64,000 bases of DNA, taken from NCBI GenBank assembly GCA_963720375.1, contig CAVRFM010000007.1, positions 1 to 64,000 of the forward strand, given 5' to 3'. Below are positions 43,229-52,175 of the stretch, in pieces. The notes under the pieces were generated by a model. That model did not search any database. It worked only from the letters and a program-made list of their open reading frames with translations, and was not told the DNA's origin. The stretch comes from JAPLHP01 sp963720375 (GTDB lineage: Bacteria > Chloroflexota > Dehalococcoidia > UBA2247 > RBG-13-53-26). The position numbers and the translations under genes are program-made. Numbering within the stretch: the first letter of the stretch is position 1; each line of letters starts with the position of its first letter.

Positions 43229-43864
43229 ATGATGACTACAAACGATAGCGATAGCAAAGACAACAAAGAGGAAGATAAAGGGAAAGAGCCCCGCAAAACC
43301 GGACGGTATTTGATTCTGCTATCTGCCCTGATGATCATTGCGATAGCAGCACTGGCGGTAATTTACCGCAGTGAGTTAAAGGATTTCAAACAATATGGTT
43401 ACCTCGGTGCTTTTGTGGTTAGCTTCATGGCCGGTGCTACCATCATTGTCTATGTCCCCGGCGTGCCACTGGTATTTGCTCTCGGAGGCTTGCTGCCGTA
43501 TCCCTTCCTTGTTGGTATAGCTGCCGGCCTGGGTGAGGCACTCGGGGAGTTCACGGGCTATCTTGCCGGGCGTGGCGGCGGTTCCTTTCTAAAGAACCAG
43601 AAACCTGGCAGAATGCAGAGATTATATTCCCGTGTAGAGGGTTGGATGAAGAAACACGGATACTTGACCCTCTTTCTTGCCTCAGCGGTATTTAATCCCT
43701 TCTTCGATCTGATAGGTGCTACGGCAGGGGCCACACGCATGTCACCGTGGAAGTTCTACTTAACAGTTGCGGCCGGGAAAATAGTAAAGGGAACCTATGT
43801 GGCTTATCTGGGCATGTTGGGAATGAACTATATTCTTGGATGGTTCCACTATAAACCACTATAA
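43229..43864 (+). CDS. TVP38/TMEM64 (DedA-like) membrane protein
   Basis: The protein has 211 residues from ATG 43229; ATG 43196 would add 11. A charged N-terminal tail (DSDSKDNKEEDKGKEPRKTG) precedes five or six membrane segments. The core signature includes GVPLVFALGGLLPYPFLVGI, GLGEALGEFTGYLAGRGGG, and a re-entrant-loop-like region ending FNPFFDLIGATAGATRMSPW. The superfamily includes lipid scramblase-like and undecaprenyl phosphate flippase proteins; the exact cargo is unknown. Confidence 0.85.
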   Translation: MMTTNDSDSKDNKEEDKGKEPRKTGRYLILLSALMIIAIAALAVIYRSELKDFKQYGYLGAFVVSFMAGATIIVYVPGVPLVFALGGLLPYPFLVGIAAGLGEALGEFTGYLAGRGGGSFLKNQKPGRMQRLYSRVEGWMKKHGYLTLFLASAVFNPFFDLIGATAGATRMSPWKFYLTVAAGKIVKGTYVAYLGMLGMNYILGWFHYKPL

Positions 43865-43898
43865 ATATAAACTACAACTCTGGAGTTGTCTCGTCTGA

Positions 43899-44723
43899 TT
43901 GATTCGAAAATTGAAGGTGAATTTGGGTTTTGACCTTTATCTATCTCTAATATCGGCAGCACCTGTACGAGCTCGTTCACCATTGATCCTGATTGGGGAA
44001 AGGGAAGTCGTCCTTGATGGTCAGATTATATCGTACACACTCAAGCGCAGCCATAGAGCAAGGGGCGTCCGGCTTGAGGTGGGAGAACGGGCAGGACTTA
44101 CAGTAGTAGTGCCCAGGTCGTATAAATTGCAGCAACTTGATGAACTGTTAAAGCGAAAGGCATCATGGATATTGGGCAAGACTGCCAAATATGTTCAAAA
44201 TACGGCTCTTTTTGCTCCCAGGGAGTTAAAGAGCGGGGACAGCATCCCTTACCTCGGACAGGAGTTACAGGTTGCAGTCTGTCAGCAGACTGAACATGCT
44301 GCCCACATTGAGAGGCGGCAAGACACTCTGGTAATCTGCCGGGCATCGGAGCAGGACAGGCTCAACTCTTTGATGGAACGGTGGTATCGGACACAAGCTG
44401 CAAGACTAATAAAGCAGAAGGTAGGAAGATTGACCGCTCGATTGGGGCTCAGCTATGTGCGGCTTACTGTACGAGGCCAGAGGACCCGTTGGGGTAGCTG
44501 TTCCTGCAAAGGCAACCTCAGTTTTAACTGGAGGCTGATAATGGCGCCCGAGCCAGTTGTTGACTATGTCATCATCCATGAAGTTGTCCACTTAAAAGAG
44601 CTGAATCATACCAGGCGGTTCTGGGGACTGGTTGCAGAACAGTGCCCTTCATGGCGTGAACATAGGAAATGGCTTAATGATCACGGGGCTGAACTTTCTG
44701 CCAGGCTGGTATGTCCAGGGTAG
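43899..44723 (+). CDS. YgjP-like metallopeptidase (M48/DUF45 family)
   Basis: The protein has 274 residues from TTG 43899; the true start is unclear because family members usually begin near the ISYTLKRSHRARGVRLEV segment (about 48-65). The C-terminal catalytic part is well conserved: RGQRTRWGSCSCKGNLSFNW, VVDYVIIHEVVHLKELNHTRRFW with the HExxH zinc site, and SWREHRKWLNDHG. It is probably a zinc peptidase of unknown substrate. The first 40 residues show no family match. Confidence 0.85.
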   Translation: MIRKLKVNLGFDLYLSLISAAPVRARSPLILIGEREVVLDGQIISYTLKRSHRARGVRLEVGERAGLTVVVPRSYKLQQLDELLKRKASWILGKTAKYVQNTALFAPRELKSGDSIPYLGQELQVAVCQQTEHAAHIERRQDTLVICRASEQDRLNSLMERWYRTQAARLIKQKVGRLTARLGLSYVRLTVRGQRTRWGSCSCKGNLSFNWRLIMAPEPVVDYVIIHEVVHLKELNHTRRFWGLVAEQCPSWREHRKWLNDHGAELSARLVCPG

Positions 44724-44759
44724 CCTGCTGTTTGGCTCCTTATCCTGCCATACACCCTG

Positions 44760-45270
44760 CTAGGCTATTGGCTTGCCCTTATCTTCCAGCGCCCTTTTCA
44801 TCATCTTCAAGATAGTCTCTTCTCTAGTGGCATGCCCTTCAAGCAGTTGGCGCAGATCCTCGATTCTCTGGTTTATGTTCCACTTGAAGGGTCAACAATT
44901 GCTCGTAAGTAGACCCCTCGAGCTTGGTGTTGACTAATGTCGAGAGGAATCCATCCAGAGCGTTTCTGATGTCTGAGTGTTCGAGCATTAGCGCTCGCAT
45001 GACGATCTCGCCAAGGAGTGGGGGGAGAGATTTCTCTTCGAAGGAAAAGTGATTCTTAAGGCCGTCCTGAAGTAAGTGGGCTGTCTGTAGCATTTTGTTC
45101 AGCTTTTCGGATATAAGTTCAGGTGGATTGAGCATCCAGTCGGGTCGTGCCCGCTCCAGGCTTAACAAACCTTCCAGATCATTTACCGAGTCTCCTACAA
45201 GTTTTATATGTGTCCTGATGGTCTGATGTTCATCTATGAGCCGATTGACTATTGTCAGCTTATCCGACAT
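44760..45270 (-). CDS. Hemerythrin-like protein (frameshifted near 44885)
   Basis: The helical HHE-type protein has a strong ribosome binding site (AGAGGTGG before ATG 45270). Metal-ligand pattern: LIDEHQTIRTHI (about 12-23), HFSFEEKSLPPLL (about 74-86), MLEHSDIRNALDGF. Read straight, it stops at 44839 after LQVEHKPENRGSAPTA. The next frame continues with INQRIEDLRQLLEGHATREE and TILKMMKRALEDKGKPIA to TAG 44760-44762, an ideal last helix with another His and Glu pair. A single-base indel near 44880-44890 is therefore likely. Hemerythrins bind O2, NO or redox-sense. Confidence 0.8.
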
Positions 45271-45447
45271 GTTTCACCACCTCTTAACTCAAGGGCAGAT
45301 GTGTGTCAGTCTCTATTATCTCTGATCTTAACATACTACTATTGAATAGCAGGACACTATAGATCAGATCTTTTGTAGAATGACGCCAGAATGATAGCTA
45401 TTGGCAACCCTTGTGCATGTGGCTATTCTTTTGGGGTACATGCTGAG

Positions 45448-45477
45448 TTGCCTACGTGCCTCGGAGGGTGTTAAAAT
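45448..45477 (+). promoter_or_regulatory. Possible promoter of tRNA-Arg
   Basis: TTGCCT (45448-45453), an 18-base spacer and TAAAAT (45472-45477) lie 43 bases before the tRNA. The rest of the gap 45271-45520 shows no ORF. Confidence 0.45.
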
Positions 45478-45520
45478 TGGCAGTCAATCGAGTCTGATGA
45501 TCTCAGTTTTACAAGCGTTC

Positions 45521-45597
<77 letters not shown>

Positions 45598-45643
45598 GAG
45601 AAATTTAACTTCTAAGTCTCTCCCAATACCTCGGTTAGCTTTT

Positions 45644-46153
45644 CTACTTCTTTTTCTTTACAGGTTTTGTGTCACTGTCTCGTTTTTTCAGATTTGTTAT
45701 CCCCTGGCTCTCAAGTTGCTCCCATTCGGCTGTGTTTGCTTCAATTTCTTCCTTGAATCCCCAGCCAGTTGCCAGAGCGTCGGCCATTTCTTGCCCTGCA
45801 GGTATATTCTCACTGTCCAGGCCGTGTTGCAGACGCAAAACAAGGTGGGCAAACTGATGGGCTACCTCTCCTAATGCAGCCTTGGGCGATAGCTTCTCCA
45901 TCTCCCGCCGAAAAACGAGGATGTAGACATTGTGCGTAAGATCGTGCTTCTCGTGCGGCTGGCAGTGAATTCCTATAATGCGAATGGTACTTGTCCCAGT
46001 TGCATAATCTAGTATGCAGATGGTCTCCTGACTTAGCATCTGAAATAGCTCGTCATCGATACGGCTGGTGAATTCAGTCAAGACCTTGTCTAACAAGGGA
46101 CTTATGTTGGCATCGATCGACCATTTCCCTACTTCATACCAGGCTTCGCTCAT
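45644..46153 (-). CDS. Zincin-like hypothetical protein with HQxxH in place of HExxH
   Basis: The protein has 169 residues, starting at ATG 46153 with GGAGAGG upstream. Residues about 105-150 look like a zinc-peptidase helix pair: ALGEVAHQFAHLVLRLQHG, then AGQEMADALATGWGFKEEI, which resembles the third-ligand helix of M48/IrrE-type zincins. The catalytic Glu of HExxH is Gln here (HQFAH). The protein may bind metal without peptidase activity, or use the Glu before the motif. The C-terminus is lysine-rich (KKRDSDTKPVKKKK). Function unknown. Confidence 0.68.
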   Translation of the reverse strand: MSEAWYEVGKWSIDANISPLLDKVLTEFTSRIDDELFQMLSQETICILDYATGTSTIRIIGIHCQPHEKHDLTHNVYILVFRREMEKLSPKAALGEVAHQFAHLVLRLQHGLDSENIPAGQEMADALATGWGFKEEIEANTAEWEQLESQGITNLKKRDSDTKPVKKKK

Positions 46154-46420
46154 AGTTCAGTGCCTCTCCATTAAAGTTTTGACTATTGGGTCTGGATCAG
46201 TCCTCATCTTCTTCGTGAATGATCGGTGAGATTATAGCATCTGAATAGCAGATTGTGGTAGTCAGATTTGAGCTAATCTATTTTGTGGCAACTGGGCAAC
46301 ATGCCTTTTCCCTTATTGGTTTAGCTCTGGATCAGGACATTATATCCCACTATTTATTATACTTAACTCATATTTTTACTTTGGCATTCAGATCACCATG
46401 GCACTTGAGATCAAGAGAAT
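46154..46420. other. Divergent intergenic region
   Basis: The 267 bases contain an extended -10 box for the minus-strand gene (TGCTATAAT, complement of 46231-46239). For the plus strand there are A/T-rich stretches, with TTGGTT (46316-46321) 18 bases before TTATAT (46340-46345) as a weak candidate for pabB. No convincing ORF, riboswitch or terminator was seen. Confidence 0.4.
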
Positions 46421-47882
46421 ATGAAGCGTTATCCCCTCATTGAAGAGATCTCTACATATCTTACTGCAGCTCAAGCATTCGAGCTTTTTCAGCAACAGCC
46501 ACCTTGTTTCTTTCTCGACAGCGGTATGGATCTGCTTAACCTGGGGCGCTATTCCTTTATTGGCAGCGATCCTTTCATGGTACTGAAGAGCCATGGCAAT
46601 AAACTCACTCTTATTAGCATGAAGGGAGAAGAGATTAGGAGGGGTAATCCTCTAAAGGTTCTGGAGGAATTGTTGCAGAGATATGCCCTGGAACCCTGCC
46701 CACCCTCTATACCTCTTACAGGAGGAGCAATAGGATACTTCGGTTATGACCTGTGTCATTTTATCGAAAATGTTCCCTCCACGGCCATAGACGACCTTCA
46801 ACTTCCGGAGTGCTATATGGCTTTTTATGACGTCACCCTCGCCTTTGATCACCTTGAGCAGAAAACATATATAGCCTCCAGTGGCTTTCCGGAACAGGAT
46901 GAAGAGAAAAGGCTAAGAAGGGCTGCTGAACGCATCCAGGAAGTGAAGGAAAGGCTGCTGGCCCAACCTTCCAAGCCGGGTTGTCGCCCATGGCATCACT
47001 CTGAATGCCTTATATCCCGCAGGGAATAAGGCATTGGTGACGACTCTGCGATCCAATTTTACCCACCAGGGATATCTCAGGGCAGTAGAGGCTGTAAGAG
47101 AGTACATTGCCAGCGGGGATATCTTCCAGGTCAATCTCTCCCAGAGATTTGAGGGTGATCTTCCCCTCCCGCCCTATGAGATCTATCAACACCTGAGGAA
47201 TATCAATCCGGCTCCCTTCGCTGCCTATCTCGATTTTGATGAGGTAATCGTACTCAGTGCCTCACCGGAGAGATTCCTCAAAGTGGAGGGTGACCGTGTT
47301 GAAACTCGCCCAATGAAGGGCACTCGACCCCGGGGAAGTTCTGTAGCAGAAGATGAAGCTCTGGCAAGAGAACTGCAGAGTAGCACTAAGGATAAGGCTG
47401 AGAATGTTATGATCGTTGATCTAGAAAGAAATGATCTCGGAAGGGTCTGCCGCTTTGGCACTGTGAAAGTAAGGGAATTGTGGACCCTGGAGAAGTATGC
47501 TACAGTATTCCAGCTCACTTCCTGTGTGGAGGGGAGACTGAGCCACGATAAGAACAGGATCGATTTACTGAAAGCCTGTTTCCCCGGTGGCTCTATTACT
47601 GGTGCTCCAAAGGTGCGAGCCATGGAGATCATCGATGAATTGGAACCCACCAGGAGAGGCATCTATACTGGCTCCATCGGCTACTTAAGCTTTAACGGTG
47701 CAATGGATCTCAACATCGCCATTCGCACTATCCTGGTCAAGAATGGGAAGGTATATTTTCAGGTAGGCGGGGGAATCATTTATGATTCTGAGCCGGAGGC
47801 AGAGTATAGGGAAACGCTGGATAAGGCTAAAGCTTTGTTCCAGGCTCTAAGTCTGCCACCTCATATAGCAAAGACAGCATGA
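46421..47882 (+). CDS. pabB: Aminodeoxychorismate synthase component I (frameshifted near 47000)
   Basis: This chorismate-binding enzyme adds ammonia to chorismate, forming ADC for folate. The first frame (46421-47029) gives LDSGMDLLNLGRYSFIGSDP and GGAIGYFGYDL. The second (open to 47882) gives LRSNFTHQGYLRAVEAVREY, SGDIFQVNLSQRF, ETRPMKGTRPRG, GGSITGAPKVRAMEIIDELE and GGGIIYDSEPEAEY. Lys in MKGT is the mark of PabB; TrpE has Ala there. The protein would be about 486 residues once the +1 shift at about 46970-47030 is corrected. It overlaps pabA by ATGA. Confidence 0.88.
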
Positions 47883-48472
47883 TCCTGATTATCGATAATT
47901 ACGATTCCTTCGTTTACAATCTTGCCCAGTATGTGGGGGAGCTGGGGTGGGATCCCATTGTCTGCCGCAATGACTGCATAACTTTAGAGGAGATAGATAA
48001 ATTAGCACCCACCCACATTATCATCTCGCCGGGCCCGGGAACTCCTCTGGGAGCGGGGATTTCCAATGATGTGGTACGACATTTTGCTGGACGGATTCCT
48101 CTTTTGGGTGTTTGCCTGGGGCATCAATGTATCGGGCATGTCTATGGTGAGGCAATCACCAGATATACCCCAACGCATGGTAAGACTTCTTTCATCTATC
48201 ATGATGGTAGAACTATATTCCGTGACCTTCCTAATCCCATCGAGGCCGGACGGTACCACTCACTGGGGATCAAGGTAGGAAGTATACCATTCTGCCTTGA
48301 AATTTCGGCTCAGACAGCCGCTGGCGAAATCATGGGAGTGCGACACAAGGATCATATTGTGGAAGGGGTTCAGTTCCATCCGGAATCTATCCTTACCAGC
48401 ACCGGACACAAGCTGCTGGACAACTTCCTGCACTTCTCCTCTCCTTTCTGGGATTCAAAAGAGAAAACATAA
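47879..48472 (+). CDS. pabA: Aminodeoxychorismate/anthranilate synthase component II (glutamine amidotransferase)
   Basis: The 197-residue class I amidotransferase supplies ammonia to the chorismate enzyme encoded upstream. It starts IDNYDSFVYNLAQYVGELGW; the nucleophile elbow is LLGVCLGHQCIG, and the catalytic His/Glu are in VEGVQFHPESILT. The family serves both tryptophan and folate synthesis; the PabB-type partner and the following pabC argue for folate here. ATG overlaps the pabB stop. Confidence 0.93.
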   Translation: MILIIDNYDSFVYNLAQYVGELGWDPIVCRNDCITLEEIDKLAPTHIIISPGPGTPLGAGISNDVVRHFAGRIPLLGVCLGHQCIGHVYGEAITRYTPTHGKTSFIYHDGRTIFRDLPNPIEAGRYHSLGIKVGSIPFCLEISAQTAAGEIMGVRHKDHIVEGVQFHPESILTSTGHKLLDNFLHFSSPFWDSKEKT

Positions 48473-48482
48473 GGGTAGGCGA

Positions 48483-49367
48483 GTGGGAAATATCGTATAT
48501 CTTAATGGCTCTCTTATGCCTCTCTCGCAAGCCAGTCTTTCTCCTCTGGATTATGGATTTTTCTATGGCTATGGGCTATTCGAAACCATGCGCGCCTATT
48601 CCGGGCATATCTTTTGCCTTGAAAGGCATCTCGCCCGGCTCTATCGCTCAGCGAAGTTCCTGGGTGTAGGTTTAGAGAATATCCCTGATTTAAAAGAAGT
48701 CCTCTATAATACTCTGCGTGCTAACGAGCTATCCGGTGCGCGTATTAGACTCACTCTATCCGGTGGTCATGGAGAGCCAGTACCTGACGTTGCTGTCAAC
48801 CAAAACCCTACTGTGTTTATTGTAGCCAGAGGCTATGTTCCTTATCCTGATCAGGTCTATCAGCACGGGATTAAAGCCATCGTATCCCGTATCCGGCGAA
48901 ATACCCAGTCACCGGCTTCAGGAATAAAGTCGCTCAGCTATCTGGATAGCTTATTAGCGCGAAGAGAAGCTCGAGCAGACGGTGCTGATGAGGCCATCCT
49001 GCTCAATGAGCAAGGGCTTGTATCCGAGGGTAGCACCAGCAATATATTCATGATTTCGGGCAATATGCTGTTTACACCTGGCGATGGCAGTGGAATTATA
49101 CCCGGAGTTACCCGGGAAGTGATCCTGGAACTGGCCATTTCCAAGGGGATCAAGACGGTGGAGCAAAAAATAACCTTAGAGGACCTTATTCAGGCCGATG
49201 AGGCTTTCTGTACCAATTCGCTTGTCGAGGTGCTGCCAATCAGCAGGATCGGCGAACAGAGTGTTGGCTCAGGAGAGCCAGGTATAGTAACAAGGAAGCT
49301 TATGGCTGCCTACAAAGAACTGGTAGACAGAGCGATAATGACATTTGGAGAAACAGGAGCATCATGA
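48483..49367 (+). CDS. pabC: Aminotransferase class IV, probable 4-amino-4-deoxychorismate lyase
   Basis: The protein has 294 residues from GTG 48483, with AGGGTAGG upstream. The PLP fold-type IV pattern is clear: YLNGSLMPLSQASLSPLDYG, FFYGYGLFETMRAYSG, the PLP lysine in SGIKSLSYLDSLLARREA, EGSTSNIFMI and ITRE-like PGVTREVILELA. Branched-chain and D-amino-acid transaminases share the fold, but position after pabB-pabA points to ADC lyase, which yields p-aminobenzoate. The stop overlaps the next gene by ATGA. Confidence 0.88.
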   Translation: MGNIVYLNGSLMPLSQASLSPLDYGFFYGYGLFETMRAYSGHIFCLERHLARLYRSAKFLGVGLENIPDLKEVLYNTLRANELSGARIRLTLSGGHGEPVPDVAVNQNPTVFIVARGYVPYPDQVYQHGIKAIVSRIRRNTQSPASGIKSLSYLDSLLARREARADGADEAILLNEQGLVSEGSTSNIFMISGNMLFTPGDGSGIIPGVTREVILELAISKGIKTVEQKITLEDLIQADEAFCTNSLVEVLPISRIGEQSVGSGEPGIVTRKLMAAYKELVDRAIMTFGETGAS

Positions 49368-50402
49368 AGAAGGTAGGGTTGGTCTACGATCCGATTTATC
49401 TGGAGCATGATACTGGTGATCATGTGGAGAATGCCGTAAGGCTAGAGAAGACGATAGAACTGCTGGAGAAGAGCGGGGTCAAGCAGCAGCTAGTTGAAGT
49501 TGCCCCGGAGCCAGCCTCTGTGGAAGATCTACTGTCAGTACACTCGGCTGAGCACGTTGCACGAATTGAGGAGGTCTGCTAAGTCTGGTGGAGGATGGCT
49601 TGATGCTGACACAGTAGTATCAACAGGTTCCTATCAGGCAGCCTTGTATGCCGCAGGTGGAGTGCTCAAAGCTACAGAAGCAGTGATGAATGGGAAGGTA
49701 GATAGTGCTTTTGCTTTGGTCAGGCCACCGGGACATCATGCCACGCGCAGAGAAGCTATGGGCTTTTGTCTGTTCAACAACATTGCTATTGCTACAAGGC
49801 AAAGCATTAGAAAGCATGACCTTAACCGCGTGCTCATTGTCGACTTCGACGTGCATCATGGAAATGGAACCCAGGACGCGTTCTACAGTGACCCCAGGGT
49901 GCTCTACTTCTCCGTTCACCAGCATCCGCTTTACCCCGGGACGGGTAAAGTCGGAGAAATAGGATATGGAGAGGGACAGGACACCATAGTAAATGTGCCG
50001 TTGCCACCTTGGTGCGGTGATGACCAATACCTCCAAGTGTTCCAGCAAATTCTCATACCTGCAGCCCGCCGTTTTAAGCCCGAAATTATCATGGTTTCGG
50101 CAGGGTATGATGCCCATTGGGCAGATGAAATTTCCTTGATGCAAGTAACCATAAGTGGCTTTAGCCAGATGGCGAGCATATTGAAACAGCTGGCTTCAGA
50201 ATTATGTCAAGGGCGGCTGGTTTTCACTTTGGAGGGGGGCTACCATATACCTGCGTTAGCCTATTCTGTGAAGGCGACTTTGGAAATACTGCTGGGGAAG
50301 CTTCAAATAGAGGATCCTTTAGGCAAATCTGCTTATGCCAGTAGAGCACCAGAGATCAAAGGGATACTTCAAGAGGTAAAAGCAGCTCACAAACTGGGAT
50401 AG
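49364..50402 (+). CDS. Histone deacetylase family protein (frameshifted near 49580)
   Basis: This acetoin-utilisation/class II HDAC-type zinc hydrolase is split over two frames. The N-terminus (VGLVYDPIYLEHDTGDHVEN to EHVARIEEVC) stops at 49582. The rest continues from SGGGWLDADTVVSTGSYQAA in a second frame to 50402, with LVRPPGHHATRREAMGFCLF, DFDVHHGNGTQDAFY, ISLMQVTISGF and FTLEGGYHIPALA. Ligands and the tandem His are intact, so the corrected protein (about 346 residues) should be active. It probably removes acyl groups from a lysine or polyamine. ATG overlaps the pabC stop. Confidence 0.87.
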
Positions 50403-50444
50403 TATTACCCATTCAATTCCAGGTTCATTCGCCCGACGTTCAGG

Positions 50445-52112
50445 CTACATTCGCTCCGGCACACTCATACCCATGAGAGATAGAGTCCTGGCAAGGGCAA
50501 TCCTGGCTGCCTCTACTAGCTTGAGCCGCGCGGATGTTAGGGCTGCATCATCGGAGACAACACGACACTGTTTGTAGAAGCTATGAAAGGCAGTGGCTAA
50601 CTCCTGAGCATAATAGGGGAGATGATGAGGTTCAAGATTGCTGGCAACTATCTCCACGACCTCGGGTAGTTGAAGCATCTTCCTGATGAGGTCTAGCTCT
50701 GGTTTGGTAATAAGTAAGGCCACGTCCCCCTGACTGAAGTCTATGCCCCTCTCTTGGGCAAGGCGCACGATACTGGCAATACGGGCATGAGCATATTGAA
50801 CATAATAGACAGGATTCTCTGCTGATTGCCTTTTAGCCAAGTCAAGATCAAAATCCATCTGACTATCAGCGGAGCGCGCCAGAAAGAAAAACCGACAGGC
50901 ATCAGCACCGACTTCATCTACCACTTCTTTAAGGGTGATCATGTCCCCACTGCGTTTGGATATTCGGATTTCCGTATCGCCTCGCCTTAGGGTAACCATC
51001 TGGGTAATGATGATTTGAAGCCTGCTAGGGTCTATCCCCAGGGCGCTCAAGACTGCCTTCATTCGAGGGACATGTCCCTGGTGGTCAGCACCCCATATGT
51101 TGATAACTCTGTCAAATTTGCGCTCCACGAATTTGTTATAGTGGTAGGCAATGTCGGAAGCAAAGTAAGTAGGTACCCCGCTCGTACGCACCAGCACATT
51201 GTCCTTATCATCGCCAAGTTCAGTTGAGGCAAACCAGACCGCTCCCTCTTTCTCAACCACATAGCCTCTTTCTCGCAACAGGGACATGGCTCTTTGATAC
51301 TGTCCACCCTCGTACAGGCTCTTTTCGCTGAACCAGACATCGAATTCCACCCCAAGCATTCCCAGGTCACCTTTGATGGACGACATGACTCTCTTCAGCC
51401 CCATCTCCCCTATCTCAGCAATAGCCTTCTCTTCAGGCAGCTTAATGATAGTATCCCCTTTCTCGGCAATAACTTCTTTGGCTATATCTATCACATAACT
51501 GCCGTGATAGCCGTCAGTGGGAATCTCGGCTGGAAGGCCAAAAGCCTCTCTATAACGTGCATATAAGGAGCGATAGAAGGCAGCCATCTGACCACCGGCA
51601 TCATTAACGTAGTATTCCTTTTTCACTGAATAGCCAGCGGCAGTCAATACATTGGCTAGGGTAGCCCCCATGATTGCTCCCCTTCCATGGCCTACGTGGA
51701 GTGGGCCGGTAGGGTTAACGCTTACGAACTCGATCTGTACCATCTGCCCATTTCCCAAATTGGCACAGCCATAATTGCTGCCAGCAGTGCGGATGGCTTC
51801 AACCTGTTGAGCCAACCAATCACTTCTCAAGGTGAAGTTGATAAAACCTGGTGGTGCTACCTCAACCTTCTCGATTTCAGGAATAGGGTTTATAAATTGA
51901 ATCACCCTTTCGGCTATAGTCAGAGGATTAACTCCAGCAACTCGAGCCAGTTTCATGGGGAAACTGCAGGCGTAATCACCATAGGCTGCGCTCTGTGGAT
52001 GCTCCACCAGGATTTCGGGCAAAGCGACTTGAGGCAGCAATCCCTTCTTCTGTGCCTCTACGGCAGCTTCTTCCAAAAGACTAGTAATTCTGCGTTTAAG
52101 CATGGACTTCAC
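50445..52112 (-). CDS. argS: Arginyl-tRNA synthetase
   Basis: The 555-residue class Ia synthetase starts at GTG 52112 (ATG 52103 is equally possible). The N-terminal Add-1 domain begins RRITSLLEEAAVEAQKKG. HIGH is present as PTGPLHVGHGRGAIMGATLA, the KMSKS equivalent is EIRISKRSGDMITLKEV, and the C-terminal anticodon-binding domain is DALR type (FHSFYKQCRVVSDDA, ARTLSLMGMSVPERM). Length is normal. It lies downstream of recG on the same strand after a short gap. Confidence 0.96.
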   Translation of the reverse strand: MKSMLKRRITSLLEEAAVEAQKKGLLPQVALPEILVEHPQSAAYGDYACSFPMKLARVAGVNPLTIAERVIQFINPIPEIEKVEVAPPGFINFTLRSDWLAQQVEAIRTAGSNYGCANLGNGQMVQIEFVSVNPTGPLHVGHGRGAIMGATLANVLTAAGYSVKKEYYVNDAGGQMAAFYRSLYARYREAFGLPAEIPTDGYHGSYVIDIAKEVIAEKGDTIIKLPEEKAIAEIGEMGLKRVMSSIKGDLGMLGVEFDVWFSEKSLYEGGQYQRAMSLLRERGYVVEKEGAVWFASTELGDDKDNVLVRTSGVPTYFASDIAYHYNKFVERKFDRVINIWGADHQGHVPRMKAVLSALGIDPSRLQIIITQMVTLRRGDTEIRISKRSGDMITLKEVVDEVGADACRFFFLARSADSQMDFDLDLAKRQSAENPVYYVQYAHARIASIVRLAQERGIDFSQGDVALLITKPELDLIRKMLQLPEVVEIVASNLEPHHLPYYAQELATAFHSFYKQCRVVSDDAALTSARLKLVEAARIALARTLSLMGMSVPERM

Positions 52113-52175
52113 TCACGTCAAGGAGGTCACTGAAGCATCGATTCAAGACTTCTTCGGCAACCCCACGACTCCTTT

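Noticed and set aside
46421..48472. trpE-trpG assignment
   Set aside because: The MKGT lysine and the adjacent pabC favour aminodeoxychorismate synthase; no other trp genes are nearby.
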